Notes under the pieces: generated by a model | What the model was told of the DNA's origin: nothing | The model's input: the letters and a program-made list of their open reading frames with translations, nothing else | The model's database searches: none | Assembly: GCA_012798835.1 (NCBI GenBank) | Contig: JAAZML010000104.1 | Coordinates: 1 to 43,894 of the forward strand | Length of the DNA stretch: 43,894 nt | Direction: 5' to 3' | DNA from: Clostridium sp. | Lineage (GTDB): Bacteria; Bacillota; Clostridia; Acetivibrionales; Acetivibrionaceae | In this document: positions 16,837 to 26,173 of the stretch, in pieces | Layout: each line of letters begins with the position of its first letter | Position numbering within the stretch: the first letter of the stretch is position 1 | Position numbers and translations under genes: made by a program

Positions 16837-17830
16837 GGTTGGTGGTCCCCCTTTCATTTATAATTTCCTGCATAGTTGCATTTTTTTGATTAGATGAGGG
16901 TTGATTTATAATTTCCCTAACGATATACCTAGGTCTACCCTTGACCTCGTTAAAAATTCTTGCAATATACTCGCCCATTATTCCCAGTGCAAATAGCTGA
17001 AGGCTACTTAAAAACAGCGTAAGGATTACTTGGGTCGAAAACCCGTAAGGTGTTTTGTCGTATACAAAATGGAGTACAACATAATATACGATGCCGATCA
17101 TAGCAAAGAAAGTCATGACAAATGCCATCTTTGATATGAATTCTAGGGGTTTATAGGAAAAGTTAAATATACCCATTTTGGCCCATTTGACATTGCCCCG
17201 CAGAGAATAACTTGTTTTTCCTCGCAACCTATCATCCCTGGTATATTCGATACCGCATTGTTTAAAGCCAACCCATGCCCTAAGCCCCCTGATGAAAACT
17301 TCGTTTTCCCTCAAGCCTTTAATTTCTTCCACCACTTTGCGATCGATAAGGCCGAAATCCCCTGCATCCAGCGGTATATCTATATAGGAGAGCATCTTAA
17401 ATACCCTATAAAACATTTTATATGCAAAGCGTCTTATGATTGAACCTCTTCTCCTTTTCCTTACACCATAGACCACTTCAAAGCCTTCTTCCCACTTTTG
17501 GACGAAGTCTTCGATAAGCTCGGGTGGATCTTGGATATCCCCATCGATTAATACAACTGCATCCCCCCTAGAGTAATTGATTCCGGCAATCTCGCTGGGT
17601 TGGGAACTTCCAAAATTTCTTGACATTACTATCCCATGGACATTTTTATGCAAGGAAGCCAGCTCCCTTATTTTGTCCGGTGTCCTATCCACGCTGCAGT
17701 TATCCACGTATATAATTTCAAAATTGTATTCTAATTTGTCAAAAACGTTGCTGACCCTCTCATACATAGGAACGATGTTTAATTCTTCGTTGTAGACAGG
17801 GACGATAACGGATATAAGTTTTGATGACAT
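16826..17830 (-). CDS. GT2 glycosyltransferase, polyprenyl-phosphate type, with two C-terminal membrane segments
   Basis: The 334-residue protein is a family 2 glycosyltransferase of the DPM1/GtrB type. It starts ISVIVPVYNEELNI and has a DxD at residues 96-98 (IDGDIQDPPE). A loop reads SRNFGSSQPSEIAGI, and RLRGKTSYS lies ahead of two membrane segments near residues 232-255 and 267-293. Relatives move a sugar from a nucleotide donor onto undecaprenyl phosphate; a GT-C enzyme then uses that lipid donor on the outer face. The neighbouring GT-C gene fits this. AGGGGGG precedes the ATG. Confidence 0.88.
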   Translation of the reverse strand: MSSKLISVIVPVYNEELNIVPMYERVSNVFDKLEYNFEIIYVDNCSVDRTPDKIRELASLHKNVHGIVMSRNFGSSQPSEIAGINYSRGDAVVLIDGDIQDPPELIEDFVQKWEEGFEVVYGVRKRRRGSIIRRFAYKMFYRVFKMLSYIDIPLDAGDFGLIDRKVVEEIKGLRENEVFIRGLRAWVGFKQCGIEYTRDDRLRGKTSYSLRGNVKWAKMGIFNFSYKPLEFISKMAFVMTFFAMIGIVYYVVLHFVYDKTPYGFSTQVILTLFLSSLQLFALGIMGEYIARIFNEVKGRPRYIVREIINQPSSNQKNATMQEIINERGTTNHDR

Positions 17831-17887
17831 TTTAACCCCCCTTAGTACATAATATTATAATACCAAATATAATAAGTTTCAATGGAG

Positions 17888-19570
17888 CTATTTAGCTGTT
17901 TTTGGCACCGTTTTCCTTTTGGCCGAGGCCATATGAAACAGCAAATATATAGAATATAGCATAGCAGCGACCGTTATTATAGCTGTAATGACAGCAAGAG
18001 GATCATATTTTGCAACCCACACGTTTTTGTCACTATTGGCTAGATAATATATATAATACTGGTTTATGAACGAGCTGATACTAACTAGTAAAGATACGAA
18101 AATAAAGCGCCTATCCCAAATAATGCAAACCATGGCAAAGATTATGGAGGGTAACAAATAACGCTCATGTATATTAGTGTAAAGTGTGAAAAAACCAGTA
18201 TTGATGAAAAACACTGCAAAACAGGCAGCAAACATTCGGTTTCCATCCTTTTTAAGCAATTCTTTTGACAGAAATACCGATGTGAGAAGTATGACTATGA
18301 AAAAGAATATTGTTCCCCAGCTATTGTATGTCAGACCCCAAAAAGGCTTGGTAGAGGGCGTTGTTTGTCCCCCAAAAAGGGTCCACAGGTTAAAAGCGTT
18401 GGCGGTGGCATATGCGTAATGCCCAACGCCGCTAAAGTAACGGCTCGGTATCCAGGTAAAAAAATCAAGAACTTTTGCTAAAAAAGAACCATCCTGTGCA
18501 AAGGCGAATATATTCCCAAAATGCGATCCTTCAGATACTGCTGAAACACTGGGGTTATAAAAGGGAATAAACAAGGCGGTGTACATAACAAGGGTGGTTA
18601 ATATGGACAACGCTATGGTTATAAAAGATTCTTTTGCAAACTGCAGCTTATCTTTTTTAATTTTTGACCATGGTAAAAAAGTTAAAAACAAAATGCCTGC
18701 GACTGGTAGAACCACTATAGATTGGGGTTTTGTCATAACCGAAATAACAACCATGGCTATACCCGGCAATTTTCTACCTGTGCACAATAGGTATATGCTA
18801 AGGAGCATCATGCTTGCAATCATTGTGTCAAGTTGCCCCCAAATTGATGAATTTACAAATATGCCTGGGTTTAAAATGTATATGGAACCAACCAAAATAC
18901 CTAGTCCCTCTTTATTGAATTTTTTTGAGATCTTGTAGATTAATATACCTCCCAGTATATCAAAAAGGACATACCACATTTTTATCATATAGCCCTTTAT
19001 CGTCAATGGGTCGGATGAAGAAAGAAATAAAAGCACTATCGCCGAGGTTATTATAAGCCCAAGGTAAGAATACAAAACGGGTGTAAATCTTGTTGAGCGT
19101 GATACCTCATTTTTTTTATGTAGGTGGTAAATGAGCAGGGAACCAGGCAAATTAATAAGAAGAAGAAATAGGGGCCATGCTTTCATAACCAGACCTGTAA
19201 TCCACATAAAATACAAATATACGGGACCATAAATTGCATAGGAAATATCCTTGTAAAAATCCTTCCAATTATTTACGGTGAGGTAATCACTCCAATAGGC
19301 ATAGCAATCTGCATCCAACGCACAGCGGCGGATTAACGACAATAATAAACGTGCAGATACTAAAATCATAAGAATAGAAGCTAAGGTTGTGATTTGGGCG
19401 GGCTTGCTGCCAGAGAGAAATTCCTTTAATCGATTACTAGAGTTGCTATTTTTATCTGCCTTAATGTTTGTAGACATGCTATCCATCACTCTCATTTCCG
19501 AATTTAATAGAATTTGGGGATCTTTGGATTTAGCTTTATTTAAAACGGTATCCAAGGGCTTCAGATCCAC
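17888..19570 (-). CDS. GT-C type membrane glycosyltransferase
   Basis: The 560-residue protein has about 11-13 hydrophobic segments, the first near residue 60 after a polar N-terminal stretch. An early acidic loop DADCYAYW lies where GT-C enzymes keep their catalytic acidic residue. NSSIWGQLDTMIAS, MTKPQSIVVLP and TNIHERYLLPS match the Gpi18/GT87-like mannosyltransferase group. Such enzymes use polyprenyl-phosphate sugars outside the membrane. It is the first gene of the glycan operon. The GTG at 19570 has no ribosome binding site, and methionines at residues 26, 29 or 32 may be the true start. Confidence 0.82.
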   Translation of the reverse strand: MDLKPLDTVLNKAKSKDPQILLNSEMRVMDSMSTNIKADKNSNSSNRLKEFLSGSKPAQITTLASILMILVSARLLLSLIRRCALDADCYAYWSDYLTVNNWKDFYKDISYAIYGPVYLYFMWITGLVMKAWPLFLLLINLPGSLLIYHLHKKNEVSRSTRFTPVLYSYLGLIITSAIVLLFLSSSDPLTIKGYMIKMWYVLFDILGGILIYKISKKFNKEGLGILVGSIYILNPGIFVNSSIWGQLDTMIASMMLLSIYLLCTGRKLPGIAMVVISVMTKPQSIVVLPVAGILFLTFLPWSKIKKDKLQFAKESFITIALSILTTLVMYTALFIPFYNPSVSAVSEGSHFGNIFAFAQDGSFLAKVLDFFTWIPSRYFSGVGHYAYATANAFNLWTLFGGQTTPSTKPFWGLTYNSWGTIFFFIVILLTSVFLSKELLKKDGNRMFAACFAVFFINTGFFTLYTNIHERYLLPSIIFAMVCIIWDRRFIFVSLLVSISSFINQYYIYYLANSDKNVWVAKYDPLAVITAIITVAAMLYSIYLLFHMASAKRKTVPKTAK

Positions 19571-19633
19571 ATATTCTTAAATATTTGTTTCATGCTGGAA
19601 TATCCGAAAATATTCGAACATTTTTATGCTATT

Positions 19634-19662
19634 ATTCTAGCATTTATTCTATAATTCTTCAA
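19634..19662 (-). promoter_or_regulatory. Promoter of the glycan operon
   Basis: On the minus strand TTGAAG (19662-19657), 17 bases, and TAGAAT (19639-19634) with an extended TG form a sigma-A promoter. Just downstream GAATAT...ATATTC is an inverted repeat that could be an operator. Confidence 0.6.
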
Positions 19663-19935
19663 CAATCATATTTTGCGAAATTGCTTACAGCATATTATTA
19701 TTCGGTGTTAAAAGCATAGTAAATGCTATTTTAATTTATATGGGTATTCTTGTTTTAATTTGTAGGTATTTTCTTGGATGGGGATATAAAAATCAATTTT
19801 AATAAAGTAGGTTATAAAGTTTTATTAAAATCCGATGTAAAGAATAGCACAATTAAATACAACCCAAAATCCAAAGGCTTATTTTTCCGCCCTACTTAAT
19901 AAGAAGCGGTTACCTTTTATTCCATATTAAATTAA

Positions 19936-19964
19936 TTGAAATAATGATTTACTAGGGTTATAAT
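19936..19964 (+). promoter_or_regulatory. Promoter in the lon leader
   Basis: TTGAAA (19936-19941) and TATAAT (19959-19964) are 17 bases apart. Transcription would begin near 19971, giving lon a leader of about 270 bases. No CIRCE or CtsR-type repeat is visible. Confidence 0.65.
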
Positions 19965-20243
19965 GGTGGGGATTCGGGATTATATAGTGCATGGAAAGGA
20001 TGACCTTATTATACAAACAGTTACAACATGGCTGCCAAATGCTATGTACTCACTAAAAATCAATGCCCGTATTGTTTGCATCGAATCTATTGATTTTTAA
20101 ACGGTAATGCATAAACCGTATCCTAATTAAGCATAATTAGCCCTGACATGCCAAAATAAAATATTTTTTGCGGGGTGTAGTAAAACCCTTGGCACTAGAA
20201 AATACTTCGAAGGAACCTTAAATAATGGTAGGGGGATGATCAA

Positions 20244-22697
20244 ATGCACGAAACAAAAAAAGTTTTAAAGAAGCAAGTATTGCCGTTGCTACCTCTTAGG
20301 GGGTTGACGGTTTTTCCTTACATGGTTTTGCACTTTGATGTGGGAAGGGAAAAATCAATTAAAGCATTAGAAGAAGCAATGATAAACAACCAGCTTATTT
20401 TTTTGGTTACGCAAAAGGATGCAAGAAATGATTTGCCTGAGGAAGACGATATCTACACAATTGGTACAATATCTAAGGTAAAGCAGCTTTTAAAGTTACC
20501 AGGAGATACAATAAGAGTTTTGGTTGAGGGGATGAGCAGGGCCCAAATTTGTGAATTCACCCAAAAAGAGCCATTCTTCATGGCCGAGGTGGAGGAAAAA
20601 ATATATTATATGGATGAGGAAGAAGATTGGGTTGAGATAGAGGCATTAAAAAGAAGAGTAGTATCAGTTTTCGAAAAATACTCCAAACTTAACACTAGAA
20701 TTTCACCCGAAACTGTCTTATCCATTACGAGTATAGAGGATCCGGATCAGTTAGCAGACATTATTACCTCTAACTTGATGCTAAAGTCTGAGCAGAAGCA
20801 GGAAATATTGAATGAATTCCAATCAAAATTAAGATTGCAAAGCTTGCTAGAGATTCTTGTAAAAGAGATAGATATTATGCAGGTTGAGAGGGATATAAAT
20901 ATCAAGGTAAGAAAGCAAATTGATAAGACACAAAGAGAGTATTACCTTAGGGAGCAGTTAAAGGCTATACAAAAAGAGCTGGGAGATAAGGACGGAATAA
21001 CGGGCGAGGTGGAAGAGTATAAAAAAAGATTGCAAGAAGGGAATTATGGAGAGGAAGTTGAAAAGAAGGTATCCAAAGAGCTGGATCGTCTCCTTAAAAT
21101 GTCTCCAAGTTCCGCTGAAAGCTCGGTTGTAAGAACATATATTGAATGGATACTTGATTTGCCATGGAATGTAACCACCAAAGAAATTATAGACATAGTA
21201 CGTTCCCAGGAGATACTCGACGAGGATCACTATGGGCTGGAAAAGGTAAAGGAAAGGATTATTGAATATATTGCCATAAGGAAACTAAAAAAAGATCTTA
21301 AAGGTCCTATTTTATGCCTGGCCGGTCCGCCGGGAGTGGGTAAAACATCCATCGCAAAATCCATTGCCCGTGCATTAAACAGAAAATATGTCCGAATGTC
21401 ATTAGGTGGCGTGAGAGATGAGGCGGAAATTAGGGGACATCGCAGGACATACGTAGGTGCTATGCCGGGAAGAATTATTTCTGCTTTAAAGCAAGCAGGT
21501 TCTAAAAACCCGCTTATACTTTTGGATGAAATAGATAAAATGGGCAATGATTTCAGAGGGGATCCAGCGTCGGCAATGCTAGAGGTGCTTGATGGCGAAC
21601 AAAACTTTGCTTTCAGGGATCATTATCTAGAACTTCCCTTTGATCTATCGGATGTATTATTTATAACAACCGCGAATAATCTTGATACTATACCAAGACC
21701 TCTTCTTGACAGGATGGAGGTAATTCATCTATCGAGCTACACTGAGGAAGAAAAAGTAAACATAGCAATTAAGTATCTTTTTCCCAAACAGATAAAAGAA
21801 CATGGTTTTAAAAAAAGCAACCTCATAATAGATCAGGAAGCTGTAAGAGAAATAATAAACTCATACACAAGAGAAGCAGGTGTAAGGGGGCTTGAAAGGC
21901 AGATTGCGGGGGTATGCAGGAAGGTAGCAAAAAGGATGGTTTCGACTGGGCAAAGAACGGTTACTGTCAGGGCGGCATCCTTGGAAAAATATCTTGGGGT
22001 AAAAAAATATAGGTATGATAAAGCAAAGGAGAGGGATGAAGTAGGGGTAGCCACTGGGCTTGCGTGGACCCCGGTGGGTGGAGATACCCTATCGATAGAA
22101 GTAACCCTTATGGATGGAAGCGGAAAACTAGAATTAACCGGTCAGCTGGGGGATGTAATGAAAGAATCTGCAAAGGCTGCAATGAGTTATATTCGTTCGA
22201 AATCAAAGCTATATGGTATTGATAAGGACTTCCATAACAAGTATGATATTCATATCCATGTGCCAGAGGGTGCTACTCCTAAGGACGGACCTTCCGCTGG
22301 AATTACATTGGCCACCGCAATGGTATCGGCGTTGACAGGCAGGCCTGTAAAAAGAAATGTGGCGATGACAGGGGAAATAACACTGCGTGGCAGGGTACTT
22401 CCTATAGGCGGACTCAAGGAAAAGGTACTGGCCGCCCATAGAGCCGGAATTGATACCATTATCATTCCAATGGACAATAAAAAGGATCTTGAAAATATCC
22501 ATGACAATGTTAGAAAAAAAATTAAATTCATTATTACTGAAAACATGGATACAGTTTTGGATTCCGCATTAATGGAGGCTCCCAACGGATCTTTAAAAAA
22601 TGGAAGGGAGCACAAGAAAGAAAAGCTTATAATGACCTCGGGCGGGGCACCCGGGCTAAGTGAATTGGATACCAATGACTCGTCGGTTGAACAGTAA
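20244..22697 (+). CDS. lon: ATP-dependent protease Lon (LonA)
   Basis: Lon is a cytoplasmic hexameric protease that unfolds and degrades damaged and regulatory proteins. The 817-residue protein has the N-terminal substrate-binding domain from about residue 12 ([13 protein letters not shown]), a coiled-coil region near 195-270 and an AAA+ module. The AAA+ module has Walker A GPPGVGKT at about 360-367 and Walker [10 protein letters not shown] near 425-433. The C-terminal protease domain carries the Ser684/Lys727 dyad in DGPSAGITL and [11 protein letters not shown]. Spacing between Ser and Lys is 43 residues, as in E. coli. The ribosome binding site is GGGGG at 20231-20235. A short acidic tail follows the protease domain. 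Confidence 0.97.
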   Translation: MHETKKVLKKQVLPLLPLRGLTVFPYMVLHFDVGREKSIKALEEAMINNQLIFLVTQKDARNDLPEEDDIYTIGTISKVKQLLKLPGDTIRVLVEGMSRAQICEFTQKEPFFMAEVEEKIYYMDEEEDWVEIEALKRRVVSVFEKYSKLNTRISPETVLSITSIEDPDQLADIITSNLMLKSEQKQEILNEFQSKLRLQSLLEILVKEIDIMQVERDINIKVRKQIDKTQREYYLREQLKAIQKELGDKDGITGEVEEYKKRLQEGNYGEEVEKKVSKELDRLLKMSPSSAESSVVRTYIEWILDLPWNVTTKEIIDIVRSQEILDEDHYGLEKVKERIIEYIAIRKLKKDLKGPILCLAGPPGVGKTSIAKSIARALNRKYVRMSLGGVRDEAEIRGHRRTYVGAMPGRIISALKQAGSKNPLILLDEIDKMGNDFRGDPASAMLEVLDGEQNFAFRDHYLELPFDLSDVLFITTANNLDTIPRPLLDRMEVIHLSSYTEEEKVNIAIKYLFPKQIKEHGFKKSNLIIDQEAVREIINSYTREAGVRGLERQIAGVCRKVAKRMVSTGQRTVTVRAASLEKYLGVKKYRYDKAKERDEVGVATGLAWTPVGGDTLSIEVTLMDGSGKLELTGQLGDVMKESAKAAMSYIRSKSKLYGIDKDFHNKYDIHIHVPEGATPKDGPSAGITLATAMVSALTGRPVKRNVAMTGEITLRGRVLPIGGLKEKVLAAHRAGIDTIIIPMDNKKDLENIHDNVRKKIKFIITENMDTVLDSALMEAPNGSLKNGREHKKEKLIMTSGGAPGLSELDTNDSSVEQ

Positions 22698-22751
22698 AAC
22701 CCGGACGGGGGGCAAACACTCTTCAACAAACCGACTATATTGTAAGATTTG

Positions 22752-22785
22752 TTATTTGGGGATCATTATAATGATCCCCAAATAA
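22752..22785 (+). terminator. 34-bp perfect palindrome after lon, probable terminator
   Basis: TTATTTGGGGATCATTA and its exact reverse complement adjoin with no spacer. As RNA it would form a long hairpin with a four-base loop. The T-tract after it is poor, so it may act as a transcript-end stabiliser, a bidirectional terminator or a protein-binding site. Confidence 0.55.
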
Positions 22786-22854
22786 GTTAATTGTTTTGAC
22801 AACAATTAAAATTGTAAATTTTACTTATTTAGCTCTTGGATTTATTGGCTATTA

Positions 22855-22883
22855 TTGAACATCCCAATTTAAAATGGTAAAAT
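22855..22883 (+). promoter_or_regulatory. Promoter of the SpoIIE-type phosphatase gene
   Basis: TTGAAC (22855-22860), 17 bases, TAAAAT (22878-22883) with an extended TG, about 60 bases before the start. Confidence 0.6.
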
Positions 22884-22942
22884 GTGAATAAAGACTTAAA
22901 AAACAAGATGGCCTGAAGGTTATACGAAATGCTGAGGTGGGA

Positions 22943-24649
22943 ATGAAAGATACTATCAAAAAATTTTCACATAATAAAGATTATGTGCTGCTTTTTGTAT
23001 CAATACTTGTTTGCTTTTTAGGTTTTGGTGTGGTATCCATATTCGAAGGACAGTTTAGTCGGGTAATGGGTATAGCCAGTTATTTGGCATGGCATAATCT
23101 TTTTGAGTTTGCCAGCGTACTAGTATCCCTAGCAGTTTTCCTAGTGGCCTACTTCACCTACAACCAAACCAGGGATCTGCGTTCCATTTTTATTGGCAGT
23201 ATATTCTTAACGGTTGGAATATTAGATGCTCTACATACACTAAGCTATAAGGGAATGCCGGCATTCTTTATCGAAAACTATGAAGCAAACCGTGCTACAA
23301 CCCTATGGATTATATCAAGACTTATAGCCTCATCCGGTTCTTTGGCCATTGCTTTTATGCCGCAGGGAGCACGAGTGAGCACAAAACGCAGGCTTTTTTT
23401 GATTATCCCCGTATTATTTAGTATCATCGTATTTTTTATAACGACTTACTATCCCCAAATTATACCGCCTATGTTTGTGGAAGGAAGTGGCCTTACTAGA
23501 TTCAAGATTCTTATGGAGTATTTGGTTGTTTTTTTATTTTTTATGGCATTTCTAAAAATCTTTCATGAATACAAAGAAACAAAAAATCGTATATTAATAT
23601 ATATTTGCATCTTTTTGGCAATGAGTATTTTTAGTGAATTAGCGTTTGTACTGTATTTAAGTGTTTACGATATATATAACTATCTCGGTCATATTTATAA
23701 GTTTGTTGCATCTTTTTTTATATTCAAGGCGATATTTATAAAGGATGTTCAACAGCCCTACCATAAGCTATATAAAGCAAAGCAAAAGATTGGGGAATAT
23801 GCCGCAAATTTAGACAAAGTAATCCAGGATAGAACATATGAGCTTACAGAACTTAACGAAAAACTGTTGAAAGATCTTGAATATGCTAGAAACATACAAA
23901 AGGCCATATTTACTCCCCGTGCTCCGAGCTTTGGGGGAGTCGTATTTGAAGCAAAATACTGCACTGCGGAAAGAGTGGGAGGGGATTTTTATAATATTTT
24001 CAGGCTGGATAAAGAGAATGTAGGTTTTTATATCGGCGATGTATCGGGGCATGGGGTACCCGCCGCAATGCTGGCGGTTTTCCTAAACCAGACCATAAAG
24101 ACCCTTATAGAAATGGAAGCAAATAGCTTGGATGCCACTGATCCCTCCAAAGTATTAGGCAGCATATACAAAACTTTTAATGATACAAACTTTAGCGAGG
24201 ATGTGTATATTGTTATGTTGTACGCAGTGTATAATACAAAAACTCGAAATATTAAATATTCATCGGCGGGTCTTAATGTGCATCCTATTTTGATGAGGGC
24301 TGCGGGGAAGACAGAGGAAATAGAAATGGGTGGATTCCCGATATGTAAATTTATTGAATACTTTGACGGAGAATATAAAAATTACAATCTCAATCTTAGA
24401 CCGGGGGAGCGGCTGGTATTTTCCACCGATGGTCTTGTAGAGGCTCAAGACTTTGAAAAGAACTTTTTTGGAAGCGGGAGGCTAAGGGGGATGCTCGAAG
24501 AAAACCATAGTAAATCACCAAAGGAATTGGCAGATTTAATTATGGATACAGTTTTTAATTTCGTAGGAAACAGTATATTAAAAGACGATATAACATTTAT
24601 CATAATGGATGTAAGTGGTGAAAAGGGACAATCTAATATTTTTGGTTGA
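22943..24649 (+). CDS. Membrane sensor (MASE3) fused to SpoIIE/RsbU-type serine phosphatase
   Basis: The 569-residue protein has an N-terminal MASE3 membrane sensor with about seven or eight helices (to near residue 270), including DALHTLSYKGMPAFF. A coiled-coil linker (NLDKVIQDRTYELTELNEKL) follows. A PP2C-family SpoIIE domain begins LEYARNIQKAIF and carries GGDFYN and GDVSGHGVPAAM metal-binding motifs and a late DDITFII. Such enzymes dephosphorylate anti-anti-sigma factors in partner-switching pathways. No STAS or anti-sigma kinase gene is adjacent. GAGGTGG supports the ATG at 22943; a GTG at 22937 is possible. The 3' end overlaps the convergent neighbour by 17 bases. Confidence 0.88.
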   Translation: MKDTIKKFSHNKDYVLLFVSILVCFLGFGVVSIFEGQFSRVMGIASYLAWHNLFEFASVLVSLAVFLVAYFTYNQTRDLRSIFIGSIFLTVGILDALHTLSYKGMPAFFIENYEANRATTLWIISRLIASSGSLAIAFMPQGARVSTKRRLFLIIPVLFSIIVFFITTYYPQIIPPMFVEGSGLTRFKILMEYLVVFLFFMAFLKIFHEYKETKNRILIYICIFLAMSIFSELAFVLYLSVYDIYNYLGHIYKFVASFFIFKAIFIKDVQQPYHKLYKAKQKIGEYAANLDKVIQDRTYELTELNEKLLKDLEYARNIQKAIFTPRAPSFGGVVFEAKYCTAERVGGDFYNIFRLDKENVGFYIGDVSGHGVPAAMLAVFLNQTIKTLIEMEANSLDATDPSKVLGSIYKTFNDTNFSEDVYIVMLYAVYNTKTRNIKYSSAGLNVHPILMRAAGKTEEIEMGGFPICKFIEYFDGEYKNYNLNLRPGERLVFSTDGLVEAQDFEKNFFGSGRLRGMLEENHSKSPKELADLIMDTVFNFVGNSILKDDITFIIMDVSGEKGQSNIFG

Positions 24650-25178
24650 TGTAGCTATCAACTAAAGAGCATCTTACTTCGTTTGTAAAGACATTTTCCC
24701 TGATTAAAAGCTCCAAAATCGACTCGTTTTTGGAATGAAGGATGATGCCGTCGTGATCTTTTAATACTATCTCAAATAATTTCTTTCTAAGATTTTTGGA
24801 TCTAACTTTTACAAAATAGGCTTCTATACCCTGAAAATCTAAGAACCTAACCAATTTTAGAGTAACATTATCCTTTTTTGAATAAAAATAATTAGATAGC
24901 TCCATAAAATCATCTCTGGCCCCATTTTTCTTGCTTAAGTTATGGGCTTTCCTTTGATAATATTTTGCAAGCACATTGTAATATTGATAGTTATAGATTG
25001 CTTTTTTTATATTATCTATTTTCCTGAAGGGTTTTAAATCCAAGGAATTTACACACCAATAATTGGCCTCTATAAACTCTTCCTTTGTAAGATCGCCCTT
25101 TGCATATTGCGCTATTAAATTTTTTCTATTAAGTAAAAACTGTTCGAACTTATTGGGTGCCATTTTTCTAGGAAGCAT
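24633..25178 (-). CDS. Conserved clostridial protein of unknown function
   Basis: The 181-residue product is basic and predicted mainly helical. It begins APNKFEQFLLNRKNLIAQYA, then GDLTKEEFIEANYWC. No membrane segment or catalytic motif is visible. I recognise it only as a type of protein seen in Clostridia. It ends inside the 3' end of the convergent phosphatase gene (17-base overlap) and lies 41 bases after mecA in the same direction, so it is probably co-transcribed with mecA. The ATG at 25178 has a weak GGTTGG site; the ATG at 25163 is an alternative start. Confidence 0.7.
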   Translation of the reverse strand: MLPRKMAPNKFEQFLLNRKNLIAQYAKGDLTKEEFIEANYWCVNSLDLKPFRKIDNIKKAIYNYQYYNVLAKYYQRKAHNLSKKNGARDDFMELSNYFYSKKDNVTLKLVRFLDFQGIEAYFVKVRSKNLRKKLFEIVLKDHDGIILHSKNESILELLIRENVFTNEVRCSLVDSYINQKY

Positions 25179-25219
25179 CTTTATCCAACCTATCTACAGC
25201 GTGATTAATTTTTTTGGTG

Positions 25220-25846
25220 TTAAAAATAATCGTATAGGGTCTCTATAGCGTTATACTCTATAATTTTTTTGGCGTATTCACTAAGGTACCCTAGATAAAA
25301 ACCCGCATTTGTAACCCTGTTTCCAAACTCACTGAGTATGGGTTCGATAGGGGCGTTATTATTTCGAAGCGGGGAACCTTTTGTAAGGAGCAGATAGTAG
25401 GTGTTTGATAACTTATACAAGGTGCTTTCACCAGCGTAAATACGCATTATTCTTTTGCTAAGGAGGCGTAGATCCTCGAAGCTGTCAAAATAGTATATAA
25501 GCAAGGAAGAATATATTTCTGGGCTGTCCTTCTTTGATTTTAGATCAGTCTTTTTAAACTTATTTTTTATATACTTTTGTATAGACTCAAATTCGCCACC
25601 CTCGTCTAGTTTAGTAATAATGATAACAAAACCTTCATCGGAATCCGGGGCGGCCTCAATGCAAATCTGTGAGTCGGAAGCACAAAAGCCATACTGTATT
25701 TCTGCCTGCTCCATCATATCCCAAAATAATTTTTGGGTTGCGGGAGAGTTATAATTTAATGATTCGATATCAATATTTCTTTCAAGCAAATCATCAATTG
25801 AGATTGTAACCTTTAATTTGTTTTCGTTAATCCTTTCAATCCTCAT
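25220..25846 (-). CDS. mecA: Adaptor protein MecA
   Basis: The 208-residue protein matches MecA, the adaptor that brings unfolded proteins or regulators to the ClpC chaperone for ClpP degradation. The N-terminal domain opens MRIERINENKLKVTISIDDL and the C-terminal ClpC-binding domain includes IYYFDSFEDLRLLSKRI and YLLLTKG. Length is close to the family norm. A GGTGAT site favours the ATG at 25846 over a GTG at 25858. An unknown clostridial gene follows in the same direction. Targets are not indicated by the neighbourhood. Confidence 0.88.
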   Translation of the reverse strand: MRIERINENKLKVTISIDDLLERNIDIESLNYNSPATQKLFWDMMEQAEIQYGFCASDSQICIEAAPDSDEGFVIIITKLDEGGEFESIQKYIKNKFKKTDLKSKKDSPEIYSSLLIYYFDSFEDLRLLSKRIMRIYAGESTLYKLSNTYYLLLTKGSPLRNNNAPIEPILSEFGNRVTNAGFYLGYLSEYAKKIIEYNAIETLYDYF

Positions 25847-26054
25847 AAGTATCACCACGATTTATTTAAGTAGTAGTATAAAATTATGCCCTATCTATAT
25901 TATACTTCTTATGCAGGAAAAAGAGAAGTACTAAATCCTTCAAGGTATTAAAAGCATAAAGAAAAGAAGGAAGAGGAAAGAGTTAAGTGTTAATTATGTT
26001 GTTTTTGGGGAAAAATATTGTAACAGAAATGTAACTAAAGAAATTCGTATTTTG

Positions 26055-26084
26055 TTGAAAAAAAGGGGTTTGTGTGGTTATAAT
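26055..26084 (+). promoter_or_regulatory. Promoter of the maf-mre-min operon
   Basis: TTGAAA (26055-26060), 18 bases, TATAAT (26079-26084). It lies about 90 bases before maf, the first gene of the cell-shape operon. Confidence 0.65.
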
Positions 26085-26117
26085 ATTGTGAGATTATGAT
26101 ACTAAGTAACATAAATA

Positions 26118-26144
26118 GTTTCATAAAACCCAGTTTTACGAAAC
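26118..26144 (+). promoter_or_regulatory. Leader hairpin or operator before maf
   Basis: GTTTCATAAAAC and GTTTTACGAAAC pair in 11 of 12 positions around a CCA loop. No T-tract follows, so it is not a simple terminator. It lies just downstream of the promoter, where a repressor or RNA-level control could act. Confidence 0.4.
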
Positions 26145-26173
26145 TAAGTGGATTATAGGAATGTTCATGCGGG

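Larger units (their letters stand above)
19571..20243. other. 673-base region between the glycan operon and lon
   Basis: This region carries the minus-strand glycan promoter (19634-19662) and a plus-strand promoter (19936-19964) 280 bases before lon. Two short plus-strand frames occur. One at 19774-19899 has a TTG start and 41 residues, starting LDGDIKINFNKVGYKVLLKS. The other at 19963-20100 has 45 residues, starting MVGIRDYIVHGKDDLIIQTV. Both read like protein, but neither has a convincing ribosome binding site or a recognised family. They may be relics of a lost gene. Confidence 0.4.
25847..26173. other. Divergent regulatory region between mecA and maf
   Basis: This 327-base region contains the maf operon promoter (26055-26084) and a leader hairpin (26118-26144). 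A TATAAT facing mecA is also present at about 25905, but without a clear -35 element. No gene was found in it. Confidence 0.5.

Noticed and set aside
20101-20243. Heat-shock operator (CIRCE or CtsR type) before lon
   Set aside because: No TTAGCACTC inverted repeat or CtsR heptad direct repeat is present.
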